Origin: Selenomonas ruminantium AC2024
GTDB taxonomy: Bacteria > Bacillota > Negativicutes > Selenomonadales > Selenomonadaceae
DNA: 64,000 nt
Reading direction: 5' to 3'
Assembly: GCF_000687995.1 (NCBI RefSeq)
Contig: NZ_JIAC01000001.1
Span: 930,001-994,000 of the forward strand
In this document: piece by piece, positions 16,040 through 24,152 of the stretch
Position numbering within the stretch: the stretch's first letter is position 1
Layout: the number at the start of each line of letters is the position of its first letter
The notes under the pieces: generated by a model
What the model was told of the DNA's origin: nothing
The model's input: only the letters and a program-made list of their open reading frames with translations
Databases searched by the model: none
Program-made: the position numbers and the translations under genes

Positions 16040-16975
16040 ATGCCAATTAAGATACCCAATGCGCTGCCAGCAACGCATATTCTCGAAGGGGAAAATATCT
16101 TTGTGATGGATGCCGACCGGGCTTACAGCCAGGATATCCGTCCTCTGAAAATCCTTATTCTGAACTTGATGCCCATTAAGTACATTACGGAAACACAGCT
16201 TTTGCGGCTGCTGGGTAATACTCCCCTGCAGGTGGAAGTGGATTTCATCTACACCGAGAGCTATACCCCCAGCCATACGTCCATGGATTATCTGGCGCAG
16301 TTCTATGGCACCTTTGATGAGGTACGCCATAAGAAATACGATGGCATGATTATCACCGGTGCTCCAGTGGAGAACATGGCTTTTGAAGAAGTGGCATACT
16401 GGGACGAAGTGGCAGAAATCATGGAGTGGAGCAAGAAGCATGTCTATTCCACCTTCCATATCTGCTGGGGTGCCCAGGCGGGTCTTTACTACCATTATGG
16501 TATTCCTAAGTACCAGGTGCCCGAAAAGATTTTCGGCGTGTTCCCGCATCATCTCTGTGTGGAGCATGAAAAACTCCTGCGGGGCTTTGATGATGTGTTC
16601 TATGTACCTCATTCCCGCCATACGGAGGAGCACAAGGAAGATATTTTGAAGGTGCCGGAGCTTACCATTCTGGCGGAAGCCGAGGGGGCGGCAGGCCCGT
16701 ATATCATCGCCAATTTGGAAAAGCGCCAGTTCTTTATCACGGGGCATGCGGAATATGACCCCACGACCTTGAAGCAGGAATATGACCGGGACTTCAAAGC
16801 GGGGATGAACCCGAATATCCCGCAGAATTACTATCCCAATGATGACCCGAGCCAAAAGCCGATTGTGCGCTGGCGCAGCGTGGCTCATCTGCTCTTTGCC
16901 AACTGGCTGAATTACTACGTTTATCAGGAAACGCCTTATGAACTGGATGAACTCTACAAGGAGCGGGATGACTGA
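16040..16975 (+). CDS. metA: Homoserine O-acetyltransferase (MetA family, Glu111 type)
   Basis: 311-residue acyltransferase of methionine synthesis that activates the hydroxyl of homoserine. Catalytic Cys142 is in [10 protein letters not shown], and the family opening [19 protein letters not shown] is present. Residue 111 is Glu (TGAPVE). In this family Glu111 goes with acetyl-CoA use and Gly111, as in E. coli, with succinyl-CoA, so acetyl-homoserine is the predicted product. Length is typical. GGAGAG precedes the ATG. No other met gene or SAM riboswitch is visible. Confidence 0.93.
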   Translation: MPIKIPNALPATHILEGENIFVMDADRAYSQDIRPLKILILNLMPIKYITETQLLRLLGNTPLQVEVDFIYTESYTPSHTSMDYLAQFYGTFDEVRHKKYDGMIITGAPVENMAFEEVAYWDEVAEIMEWSKKHVYSTFHICWGAQAGLYYHYGIPKYQVPEKIFGVFPHHLCVEHEKLLRGFDDVFYVPHSRHTEEHKEDILKVPELTILAEAEGAAGPYIIANLEKRQFFITGHAEYDPTTLKQEYDRDFKAGMNPNIPQNYYPNDDPSQKPIVRWRSVAHLLFANWLNYYVYQETPYELDELYKERDD

Positions 16976-17046
16976 CTTCTTCAGTATTTTTTCAGCAAAA
17001 AGGTGTAGAATAGAAACGTTGTAAATTAGAGCTAGGGGGATTCTAT

Positions 17047-17697
17047 ATGAAAATGCGTTGGGGCGCAGGAATTTTGGCGGCGGCCATGCTGTTTATGGCA
17101 CAGCCGCAGGCACAGGCAGACGAGGTGATTTCACCGGACATCTATCAGTGGGTGCAGTCTACCTCTCGTCAAAACTATTTTTTTAACAAGCAGCATATGT
17201 ACTTTGGACAGGATAGCAAGGGGATTCTCGATGCCAACATCATGCTGGTGCCGGTACTGAAAACATATGATTCTGTGCAGATTCAGGATGTTCAGGCCAA
17301 GCGCCGCTGGAAGATGCTGCCGATGGAAGGCTACGAAGCCCTTGTGGGTACCGCTGAATACCTGCGTTTTGATTTGGCCCAAGGCACCGTGACGGTGGTT
17401 AAACATGAAGATTTGGATGAGGATTGGGGTGTACTCAGTGTCACCACTTCCGACAAGGCCGTCAAAATCGCCGACCTCTCGGAAAAAGATGTGGACGGTG
17501 TTTTCTACAAGGCCATTCTGAAATACGCTTATGCCCATATTGACGATATGGTGGAGCGTACGGAAAAAAACAAGCGGGCCAAGGTCAATGATGCGGTCAA
17601 AAAGAAAATTGCCGAGCTGAAAAAGCCTGCGGAAAAGCAGGCGGCACAGGAATCCAAAGACAGCAAAAAGGATAATAAAAAGAAAAAAGCTGACTAA
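17047..17697 (+). CDS. Exported protein with lysine-rich tail, 216 residues
   Basis: Not recognised. A signal peptide (GAGILAAAMLFMAQPQAQA) is followed by a soluble domain and a highly charged C-terminal tail of lysine, alanine and aspartate from about residue 180. Such tails occur in periplasmic proteins that contact peptidoglycan or membranes; that is only a suggestion. AGGGGG precedes the ATG. It stands alone between metA and the LPP20-like gene. Confidence 0.75.
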   Translation: MKMRWGAGILAAAMLFMAQPQAQADEVISPDIYQWVQSTSRQNYFFNKQHMYFGQDSKGILDANIMLVPVLKTYDSVQIQDVQAKRRWKMLPMEGYEALVGTAEYLRFDLAQGTVTVVKHEDLDEDWGVLSVTTSDKAVKIADLSEKDVDGVFYKAILKYAYAHIDDMVERTEKNKRAKVNDAVKKKIAELKKPAEKQAAQESKDSKKDNKKKKAD

Positions 17698-17825
17698 GGC
17701 AATTTTTAATTAAAATTTAATCGGATTTCAATGCTTTTTTAATCTTTTCATGCGATATTACAGGTGAAGACAAGATAACTTCATCGTGATAAAGAAATCA
17801 ATATTAAGGGAAGAAATGAGGGATT

Positions 17826-18734
17826 ATGATGAACAGATTGGCAAAAGTATTGGGCTTAATGAGCCTGGTGGCAGCAATGCTGGTAGCTTCTATGGCTACG
17901 GTTCTGGCTGCGGAAAATGTGGACTGGAACAGCAACGTGATTCGGGCAACCGGTGGCGGCGTAGCTCCAGCAGGTGCCAGAACCATGGCGCAGGCACGTA
18001 TGATGGCCCGGCGGGCGGCGATTGCGGATGCTTACCGTCAGCTGGCTGAATACGTGGGCGGTGTGAACGTGGATTCGGAAACCACTGTGAATATGGCGGC
18101 TGTACAGAGTGATGTGATTCGCACGAAAGTAAAGGCAACCATTCGCGGTGCCCGCATTGTATCGGAAGGCCAGACCAGTGATGGCGGTTATGAAGTGACC
18201 ATGGAAGTGCCGATGTTCGGTGTTTCTTCCCTGGCTAGTGCCGTGATTGACCGTCCGGCTGTAAGAGAAGCATTCCCGCAGCAGGTGCCGAACGTTCTGC
18301 CTGCACCGGTGAAACCTCATGATGGCGGCGGCTGGATTACGCCGGAAACTTCCACGGCATCTGGACATGGCAGCTCTGCTGCAACGGCTCCGGATGGCAA
18401 AGCCATTGGCAGCTTCACGGGACTGATTGTAGATTGCCGCGGTTTGGGCCTGAAACCGGTCATGAGCCCCGTAATCAAGAATGTTAACGGCAGCCCCATT
18501 TACGGTTATAAAAACCTCGATTATGACAAGGTCATTGAAAACGGCATGGCATCCTATGCCAAGGATATGAGCGGTGCAAAACGCGCTGGCAGCAATCCGC
18601 TGATTGTCCGCGCTGTTGATGTAGAAAACCATGGCGGCACCCCGGTGTTGTCTGTGGCTGATGCCAATCGCATCCTCATCGAAAACGGCGCAACTCATTT
18701 CTTGGATAACACTAGAGTGGTATTCCTGAGATAA
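17826..18734 (+). CDS. LPP20-family exported protein
   Basis: 302 residues with a signal peptide (LMSLVAAMLVASMATVLAAE) and then the LPP20/FlgT-N-like pattern: a conserved tract ARMMARRAAIADAYRQLAEY, followed by VRGARIVSEG-like strands (ATIRGARIVSEGQTSDGGYE). The C-terminal half (SFTGLIVDCRGLGLKPVM...) is a second domain that often follows it in Negativicutes, from memory. There is no lipobox cysteine, so it is probably periplasmic. ATG ATG at 17826/17829 leaves one residue in doubt. A strong terminator follows. Confidence 0.78.
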   Translation: MMNRLAKVLGLMSLVAAMLVASMATVLAAENVDWNSNVIRATGGGVAPAGARTMAQARMMARRAAIADAYRQLAEYVGGVNVDSETTVNMAAVQSDVIRTKVKATIRGARIVSEGQTSDGGYEVTMEVPMFGVSSLASAVIDRPAVREAFPQQVPNVLPAPVKPHDGGGWITPETSTASGHGSSAATAPDGKAIGSFTGLIVDCRGLGLKPVMSPVIKNVNGSPIYGYKNLDYDKVIENGMASYAKDMSGAKRAGSNPLIVRAVDVENHGGTPVLSVADANRILIENGATHFLDNTRVVFLR

Positions 18735-18745
18735 GCAAAGAAAAG

Positions 18746-18784
18746 TACCGGATTGGTCGTAGCAGACTAATCCGGTATTTTTTT
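18746..18784 (+). terminator. Strong intrinsic terminator
   Basis: TACCGGATTGGTC and GACTAATCCGGTA pair over 13 bases with a six-base loop, followed by seven Ts. Confidence 0.9.
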
Positions 18785-18872
18785 ATGCTTTTGGTTAATT
18801 GTATTTTAATATTCACTCCGTATAATGCAATCGTAATGCATAATCTATAATATTTTAAGGAGTAGTGATTCT

Positions 18873-19304
18873 ATGGAACAAATAGTGGTGTGGGCCGTAC
18901 CTGCAGTGGCGTTATTTTTTAGCTTGCTGTTTTTTATTTTATCCAAGGTACTTTATCGCAGTCATCTGCAAAAATTTGCCACCTATACGGCGGAGGTACA
19001 GGGCGTTCTTGTAGGCTGGCAATATCATCACTCCATTTATAGAGCAGGCGTAGATGGCTGGTATCCAATCGTTTCCTATAACGTGGGAGGCGAGCATTAT
19101 GAAAAAGAAGAACCCATAGCCTATCCGAAAGAAGGCGAAGCCGGGATAGCGACAGTCATTCACTACGACCCGGAGGCGCCATATAAGTTTTACATGAATA
19201 AAGAAATCTATTTAAGACAGGTGCGGGTATTTAGATTGGCTAGCTATACGGCACTATTCGTATCGCTGGTGTTTTTCTATATCGTTTATGAGCTGGTGGG
19301 ATAA
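18873..19304 (+). CDS. Small membrane protein, DUF3592-like, copy 1
   Basis: 143 residues. A membrane helix at 5-25, an outside beta-rich domain with YPIVSYNVGGEHYEKEEP and VIHYDPEAPYKFY, and a second helix near the C-terminus. This helix-beta-helix layout with V-x-Y-x-P-x-x-P resembles DUF3592 proteins. Function is unknown. A possible promoter (TTGTAT, 16 bases, TATAAT at 18821-18826) lies upstream. The next gene is a paralog. Confidence 0.72.
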   Translation: MEQIVVWAVPAVALFFSLLFFILSKVLYRSHLQKFATYTAEVQGVLVGWQYHHSIYRAGVDGWYPIVSYNVGGEHYEKEEPIAYPKEGEAGIATVIHYDPEAPYKFYMNKEIYLRQVRVFRLASYTALFVSLVFFYIVYELVG

Positions 19305-19362
19305 AAGTAGAAAGGCAAACCGCAGGAAGTTCATGTAGATTGTACAAGAAGGACGGAAAAAT

Positions 19363-19800
19363 ATGTCTGAATCGTTATGGGTACTCGCGTTTATACTGCT
19401 GACAGGTCTTATCTTTATATTTGCAGCTGGTGGTATAAGGTGGATGGCAAAAAGGAAACTGGAGGTTTGTACAGCGGAAACAACAGGACGCGTAATTCGC
19501 TGGCTGCAAGAAGAGGTATACGATGATTTTAATTCTGCAACAAGTTACATGTGGTTTCCAGTATATGCCTATGATGTACAGGGAAAGCACTATGAGAAGA
19601 AAGGGGATATTGGTTTATCAGAACCTGGAAAAACAAATGAAGATGTAGTCCTGCACTATGAACCGGCCAATCCGTATAACAGTTATGCAACCCTCAGGAA
19701 TTATGACATTCTGGTATATATCTTTTGGATATTGGGCGGGCTTCTTACCATGGGAGCGCTTGCTGTCTGGTGGCTTATTCATGCAGGCTGGACGGAATGA
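19363..19800 (+). CDS. Small membrane protein, DUF3592-like, copy 2
   Basis: 145 residues with the same plan as the upstream gene: an N-terminal helix (VLAFILLTGLIFIFAAGGI), a middle domain with WFPVYAYDVQGKHYEKKGD and VLHYEPANPYNSY, and a C-terminal helix. The two are clearly paralogs, separated by 58 bases, and probably act together at the membrane. It is the last core-like gene before the island. Confidence 0.72.
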   Translation: MSESLWVLAFILLTGLIFIFAAGGIRWMAKRKLEVCTAETTGRVIRWLQEEVYDDFNSATSYMWFPVYAYDVQGKHYEKKGDIGLSEPGKTNEDVVLHYEPANPYNSYATLRNYDILVYIFWILGGLLTMGALAVWWLIHAGWTE

Positions 19801-19970
19801 TGCCCCACTAAATTGGTCCTTATATAGGTTTTTTATCCGGGTCCCTGGATTGCAATTTAGTGGATTTTTATACAGTTTGTATTGGGCCGGCACCTGTCAG
19901 AACGAATAGATGGGGATAGACACGTTCACTTTATCTGCTGTATAATGAAGATGAAGAAAGGGCGAGTAAT

Positions 19971-20837
19971 ATGGCGTATACAATCAAACCTTGGGAAGAA
20001 CTGACCATACAGGACGATTACATGTTCAAGCTGGTCATGAGCCGTAAACGCATCTGTAAGAAGATGCTGGAGAAGATTCTCAAAATCAAAATTCATGATA
20101 TAAAATACCTGGAGGAAGAAAAGACCATAACGGCCACCTACCAGAGCAAGGGGGTTCGTCTGGATGTCTATGTGGAAGATGAAAAGCACACGGTCTACAA
20201 TGTGGAAATGCAGGTGCGCAAGCTGACGGATGCGGCGTTGTTCAAGCGTCCCCGTTACTACCAGTCGATGATTGATGTTGACCTGCTGGCCACGGGAGCT
20301 GAATATGATGAGCTGAATGATACTTACATCATATTCATTTGTCCTTTTGCAATTCTGGATGAACAGAGACACATCTATACATTCCGTAACTATTGTACAG
20401 AGGATAAGAATATCCTGATGCCGGATGGTTCCACTAAAGTGTTCCTCAGCACCAAGGGAAATATGGATGATGTTACGCCAGACGTTAAAGCATTCTTGGA
20501 CTATGTGGATGGAATAATCAGCAATGATGAATTCGTTCAGGAGTTAGACCAGGAAATTAAGGACGTAAAGACTATCGAACGGGAGAGGAGGAGCTATATG
20601 ACTTACGAGATGAAAATGCGCGAAATGCGTAATATAGGACTTGAAGAAGGCCGTGAGGAAGGGCGTAAGGAAGGATTGGCGGAAGGCCGTGCTGAAGCTG
20701 CACAGGAAGGGATGCAGAATGTTATTGCTACGGTGAGAGACCTTAATCTTGATAAGGATGTAGCTGTTCAGCAACTGATAAAAAGGTACTCCTTGCCACA
20801 GAATGATGCAGTAGAATTTGTAAATAACAACTGGTAA
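19971..20837 (+). CDS. Rpn/PD-(D/E)XK nuclease-family transposase-like protein
   Basis: 288 residues. The N-terminal pattern IQDDYMFKLVMSRKRICKKMLE, then RLDVYVEDEKHTVYNVEMQV, gives the D-x(n)-E-x-Q form of the PD-(D/E)XK core used by the Rpn recombination-promoting nuclease family. The C-terminal tail is a run of EEGREEGRKEGLAEGRAE-like repeats forming a charged helix, also typical. These genes are common solitary mobile-type genes. A TATAAT at about 19940 may be the promoter. It marks the left edge of the variable region. Confidence 0.85.
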   Translation: MAYTIKPWEELTIQDDYMFKLVMSRKRICKKMLEKILKIKIHDIKYLEEEKTITATYQSKGVRLDVYVEDEKHTVYNVEMQVRKLTDAALFKRPRYYQSMIDVDLLATGAEYDELNDTYIIFICPFAILDEQRHIYTFRNYCTEDKNILMPDGSTKVFLSTKGNMDDVTPDVKAFLDYVDGIISNDEFVQELDQEIKDVKTIERERRSYMTYEMKMREMRNIGLEEGREEGRKEGLAEGRAEAAQEGMQNVIATVRDLNLDKDVAVQQLIKRYSLPQNDAVEFVNNNW

Positions 20838-20845
20838 ATTGCGAA

Positions 20846-20877
20846 GGTCGTACAGCAGAAGCTGTGCGGCCTTTTTT
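20846..20877 (+). terminator. Intrinsic terminator
   Basis: GGTCG...CAGC pairs with GCTG...CGGCC around AGAA, followed by six Ts. It ends the Rpn-like gene. Confidence 0.8.
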
Positions 20878-20950
20878 GTCGGGAAGGTCGTGAATATGCC
20901 GAAAATTAATTGCATACTATGAATATGAAAATAGAGCTACGACATCACTG

Positions 20951-20985
20951 ATGCCCATCGCCGAGTAAGCGCTGGGCATATTTTT
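20951..20985 (+). terminator. Second hairpin downstream of the Rpn-like gene
   Basis: ATGCCCA and TGGGCAT pair around a 15-base loop, followed by ATTTTTG. It insulates the WYL promoter region from upstream transcription. Confidence 0.55.
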
Positions 20986-21010
20986 GTGAAAAAATTTCTG
21001 CTAAGTTAGT

Positions 21011-21046
21011 AAAACGACATGTGGTGTCGTAGTAGTGTTGTATGAT
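21011..21046 (+). promoter_or_regulatory. Operator-like dyad and extended -10 before the WYL gene
   Basis: ACGACA-TGTGG-TGTCGT (21014-21030) is a perfect inverted repeat. An extended -10 (TGTATGAT, hexamer TATGAT at 21041) follows. The block AAAACGACATG and the TGTATNAT element recur with the same spacing before the gene at 38320. Autoregulation by the WYL protein is the simplest reading. Confidence 0.55.
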
Positions 21047-21081
21047 TGAAATAAGTTTATGGAGAAGGGAGGTGTGAGCGA

Positions 21082-22053
21082 ATGAAGCCAACGCTTAGAA
21101 TTATTCACTTGTTTTGCCGTCTGTTACAGCGGGAACGGCTTAACCGGGAAAATGTTATCGAGGAGTACAAAATCAATAGTCGTACCTTTGACCGCGATAT
21201 CAGCGATATTCGCAATGTGCTGTCGGAGCTGCATGCTCGGGACGAGCTTATTTATGACCGCAACGACAAATGTTACTATCTGTCTAGAGGCGGCCTGCAT
21301 GAGTTTACAGGCATGGATGTAATGGCTCTCTTGAAAGTGCTGTTGGGAAGCCGTGCATTGTGCCATGATGAAATGATGAGCATGGTTTGTGCCATTCGCT
21401 CACTTCTGCCTTATGATGATAGGAAAGCACTTTACCATGCCATCGAGGACGAACTGAAAAACTATATCGAACCGCTGCATGGGAAACATATACTGGAATT
21501 GCAGTGGAAAATCAATAAATCCATAATCAGCAAGCAAAAAATACAGATTATTTACACAAAGGCAGACGGAAAACGAATTGAACGGGATGTATTGCCTGTA
21601 AATATCGTATTTGCAGAGTTCTACTTTTACCTTGTGGCGTTCCGCGATGAATCCGAGTATGAGTATCCGGCATTTTTCCGCCTGGACCGTATAGAATCTG
21701 TCAAGGTGCTGGGCAAGGTGGGGGAAAATTCACTGTATACGAATTTCCGCTATAGCGATATGCGCCCAGCAGTGCAATTCATGTATGCGGGAGAACTCTT
21801 TGAAATCAAGCTGCGATGCAGAAAATCAGCACTGGAAGCTGTTTTGGACAGAGTACCGAAGTATGAGATTATACAGGAATTAGATGGCTGCGTCATAGTA
21901 AAAGTGACTGCATTTGGCGAAGGCTTTATCCGTTGGGCAGCCATGCAGGGCGAGAACGTAGAAATTCTTGCTCCGCAGGAATTGAGAACACGGATGAGCC
22001 AATGGTTCACGAAAGCGGCTGAAGTATATATGCAGGATGTAAAAGATGCATAA
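21082..22053 (+). CDS. WYL-domain transcriptional regulator
   Basis: 323 residues. An N-terminal winged-helix region (NREN VIEEYKINSRTFDRDISDIR) is typical of DeoR/YafY-like WYL proteins. The WYL domain lies around residues 160-230 (VNIVFAEFYFYLVAFRDE, then ALFRLDRI-type ending FFRLDRIESVKVLG), with a C-terminal WCX-like region. WYL domains sense nucleic-acid-like ligands and often control defence or phage genes. GGAGGTG precedes the ATG. It is transcribed in the same direction as the GTPase operon that starts 240 bases downstream. Confidence 0.85.
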   Translation: MKPTLRIIHLFCRLLQRERLNRENVIEEYKINSRTFDRDISDIRNVLSELHARDELIYDRNDKCYYLSRGGLHEFTGMDVMALLKVLLGSRALCHDEMMSMVCAIRSLLPYDDRKALYHAIEDELKNYIEPLHGKHILELQWKINKSIISKQKIQIIYTKADGKRIERDVLPVNIVFAEFYFYLVAFRDESEYEYPAFFRLDRIESVKVLGKVGENSLYTNFRYSDMRPAVQFMYAGELFEIKLRCRKSALEAVLDRVPKYEIIQELDGCVIVKVTAFGEGFIRWAAMQGENVEILAPQELRTRMSQWFTKAAEVYMQDVKDA

Positions 22054-22292
22054 AAAAAGAGGGGGATGTTTTAAAACAAAATAACTGAAAATTTAGAAAT
22101 AAAATTATACTCAGATGTGGCATGTGATATAGTGAGTAACTATGGCGCGTTTCGAAGCAAAAGGAGATGTACTGTCCTATTGTAATAGTCGGTACGGTTT
22201 TTCCATTTATTTAGAATAGCGAAGGGATTCTGAAGACGTGGGCGAATATGAGAATATATATGTAAACGAGGAAAGGATTACAGGAGCTAACA

Positions 22293-24152
22293 ATGTCAGA
22301 GATTATAGGTATTGATTTTGGTACGGGTTCCCTGACAGCGGCAGTTGTAAAGGATGGCATCCCTGAATGTGTGAAGGATAGCGAGGGGAACACGGCTTTT
22401 TTTCCAGGAGATGGTGGTAAAGGTGTGGCTGCATGGGGAACAAAAGGTAAACCTAGTACGTATCTTTCTGCTGTAAGCAGTATTAAAAGAGAAGCTGTTA
22501 TTGGTGGCAAATATCCTTGGTTGGAAGGAAAAGTTTACTATCCCGTTACATTGCTCACAGATATGTTCAATGAGCTCAAAGTTTTGGGCGAATCATTTTT
22601 GGGCAGGACAATTTCACAGGTTGTGATTTGTCTGCCTGAGAGATTGCAGGGCAAGCAGACGGAAGTGGTCAACGAGGCTGCAGTTCGAGCGGGCTTCGAG
22701 CGGGTACAAATTATCGCGGATGGTGTAGCTGCTATGCATTATTATGCATATTGCAATCAAAACAGGGAGAATATCCTGATATGTGATGGAGGGGCAGGTA
22801 CTTTTAGCGTGACTTTGGGCAGTATCAAAGGGGGAGAGATAGAAAAGCTTTATGGCAATACGGAGATGTTTTTTGGGGGGCTGGATTTTGATACAAAAAT
22901 TGTAGACAGGTTGGCTAAAGAATTCGCTACTGAGTACGGCATAAGTCTGTATGGTCTTAAGGGGGCAATGCCACGTTTGTATAATGCGGCTGAAGATGCT
23001 CGAATTTCCCTTTCCAGTAAGCATGAAGCCGAAATTTATTTGCCTCAGCTTGCTGCTAAACGATCACAAATATTTGATTTGTGTAGAAAAATTGGCCAAG
23101 GGGAAATGTATGAACTGACTTATGGATACAGGCTGCTAATTTTAAATATGCTTAGGTCGCTTGATATAGGTATTCCTGTACAGCGGGTGCTGCTTACGGG
23201 GGGACTTTCATATATGCCTATGGTAGGAGACTGTATTCGCGAGGAATTTGGTAATGTGCCTGTGGAAGTTTTCCATGTTAAAGAGGCCCAAGCTATGGGG
23301 GCTGTTCTATATGGCACAGATATAGCAAGCAGGAAAGAAAGCAAATTTTCCGGGCCTAGGAATGCGTTTTTGGAAAAAACTGGTTATAAGAAAAAACTTT
23401 GTAAGATTTTGGTAACGGCGACTATGAGCGCAGGCAAGTCCACTTTCATCAATGCTCTCATAGGTGAAAAAGTGAGCAAGACAGAAAATATGGCCTGTAC
23501 TGACCGCATTCTTTCCTTTGCAAACTCAGGTGGAAAAATTTCTCGTACCTTTGAAAGTGAAGAGGTTGTGCTGGTGGGGTTCGGTGGAAAGTTGACAGAG
23601 TTTGATCTTGTTATCAAAGATTCCCCGGGGGTAAATTCTAGCATGGAAAGAAGTCATCGGGATATAACGAGGCGGGAGATAAAGCAGGGAGACTATGATT
23701 TGCTGGTTTATATCATCAATGCCTCGCAGATTGGGGTCAATGATGATAGCTACCATATGGAGTTTGTACGTGAGCATGCAATGGGAAAACCAGTGCTATT
23801 CCTGCTTAATAAGATAGATTGCTTAAATCCAGAAGAGGAAGATTTGAAGGAGATTATCAGAAGGGTTCGCAGGTATATTTCAAGCAAGGGGTTCAAGGCA
23901 CCGATGATTTGCCCTGTATCGGCTAAGGTCGGATTTGAAGCACTGAGTGATGAGGGAGAGTTAGAATTGGAAGATCAATTGGAAAGACGCAGATGTAAAC
24001 GTCTTTTCGAGACTTTTGGTATTCCTCAATATTATGCGCAGGAATTTTCAAAACATTGTACTGACTCCGAGGTTGAAAATCTACATACATTATCAGGCAT
24101 TAATTATGTGGCCATGATCATTATGGAACTATGCAAGGGAGGAAAAATTTGA
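22293..24152 (+). CDS. Hsp70-like ATPase fused to a dynamin-type GTPase domain
   Basis: 619 residues with two domains. Residues 1-340 are an Hsp70/actin-fold ATPase: IGIDFGTGSLTAAVV (phosphate 1), ICDGGAGTFSVTLG (phosphate 2), MFFGGLDFD and VLLTGGLSYMP (adenosine). Residues 365-619 are a GTPase: P-loop ATMSAGKST at 376-384, DSPG at 443-446, NKID at 506-509. The P-loop form with ATMSAGKSTF matches the dynamin-like partner gene directly downstream. No substrate-binding domain of a DnaK is present. AAAGGATTACAGGAG lies upstream of the ATG. The stop overlaps the next start (TGATG). Fusion of these two folds is unusual; see findings. Confidence 0.82.
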   Translation: MSEIIGIDFGTGSLTAAVVKDGIPECVKDSEGNTAFFPGDGGKGVAAWGTKGKPSTYLSAVSSIKREAVIGGKYPWLEGKVYYPVTLLTDMFNELKVLGESFLGRTISQVVICLPERLQGKQTEVVNEAAVRAGFERVQIIADGVAAMHYYAYCNQNRENILICDGGAGTFSVTLGSIKGGEIEKLYGNTEMFFGGLDFDTKIVDRLAKEFATEYGISLYGLKGAMPRLYNAAEDARISLSSKHEAEIYLPQLAAKRSQIFDLCRKIGQGEMYELTYGYRLLILNMLRSLDIGIPVQRVLLTGGLSYMPMVGDCIREEFGNVPVEVFHVKEAQAMGAVLYGTDIASRKESKFSGPRNAFLEKTGYKKKLCKILVTATMSAGKSTFINALIGEKVSKTENMACTDRILSFANSGGKISRTFESEEVVLVGFGGKLTEFDLVIKDSPGVNSSMERSHRDITRREIKQGDYDLLVYIINASQIGVNDDSYHMEFVREHAMGKPVLFLLNKIDCLNPEEEDLKEIIRRVRRYISSKGFKAPMICPVSAKVGFEALSDEGELELEDQLERRRCKRLFETFGIPQYYAQEFSKHCTDSEVENLHTLSGINYVAMIIMELCKGGKI

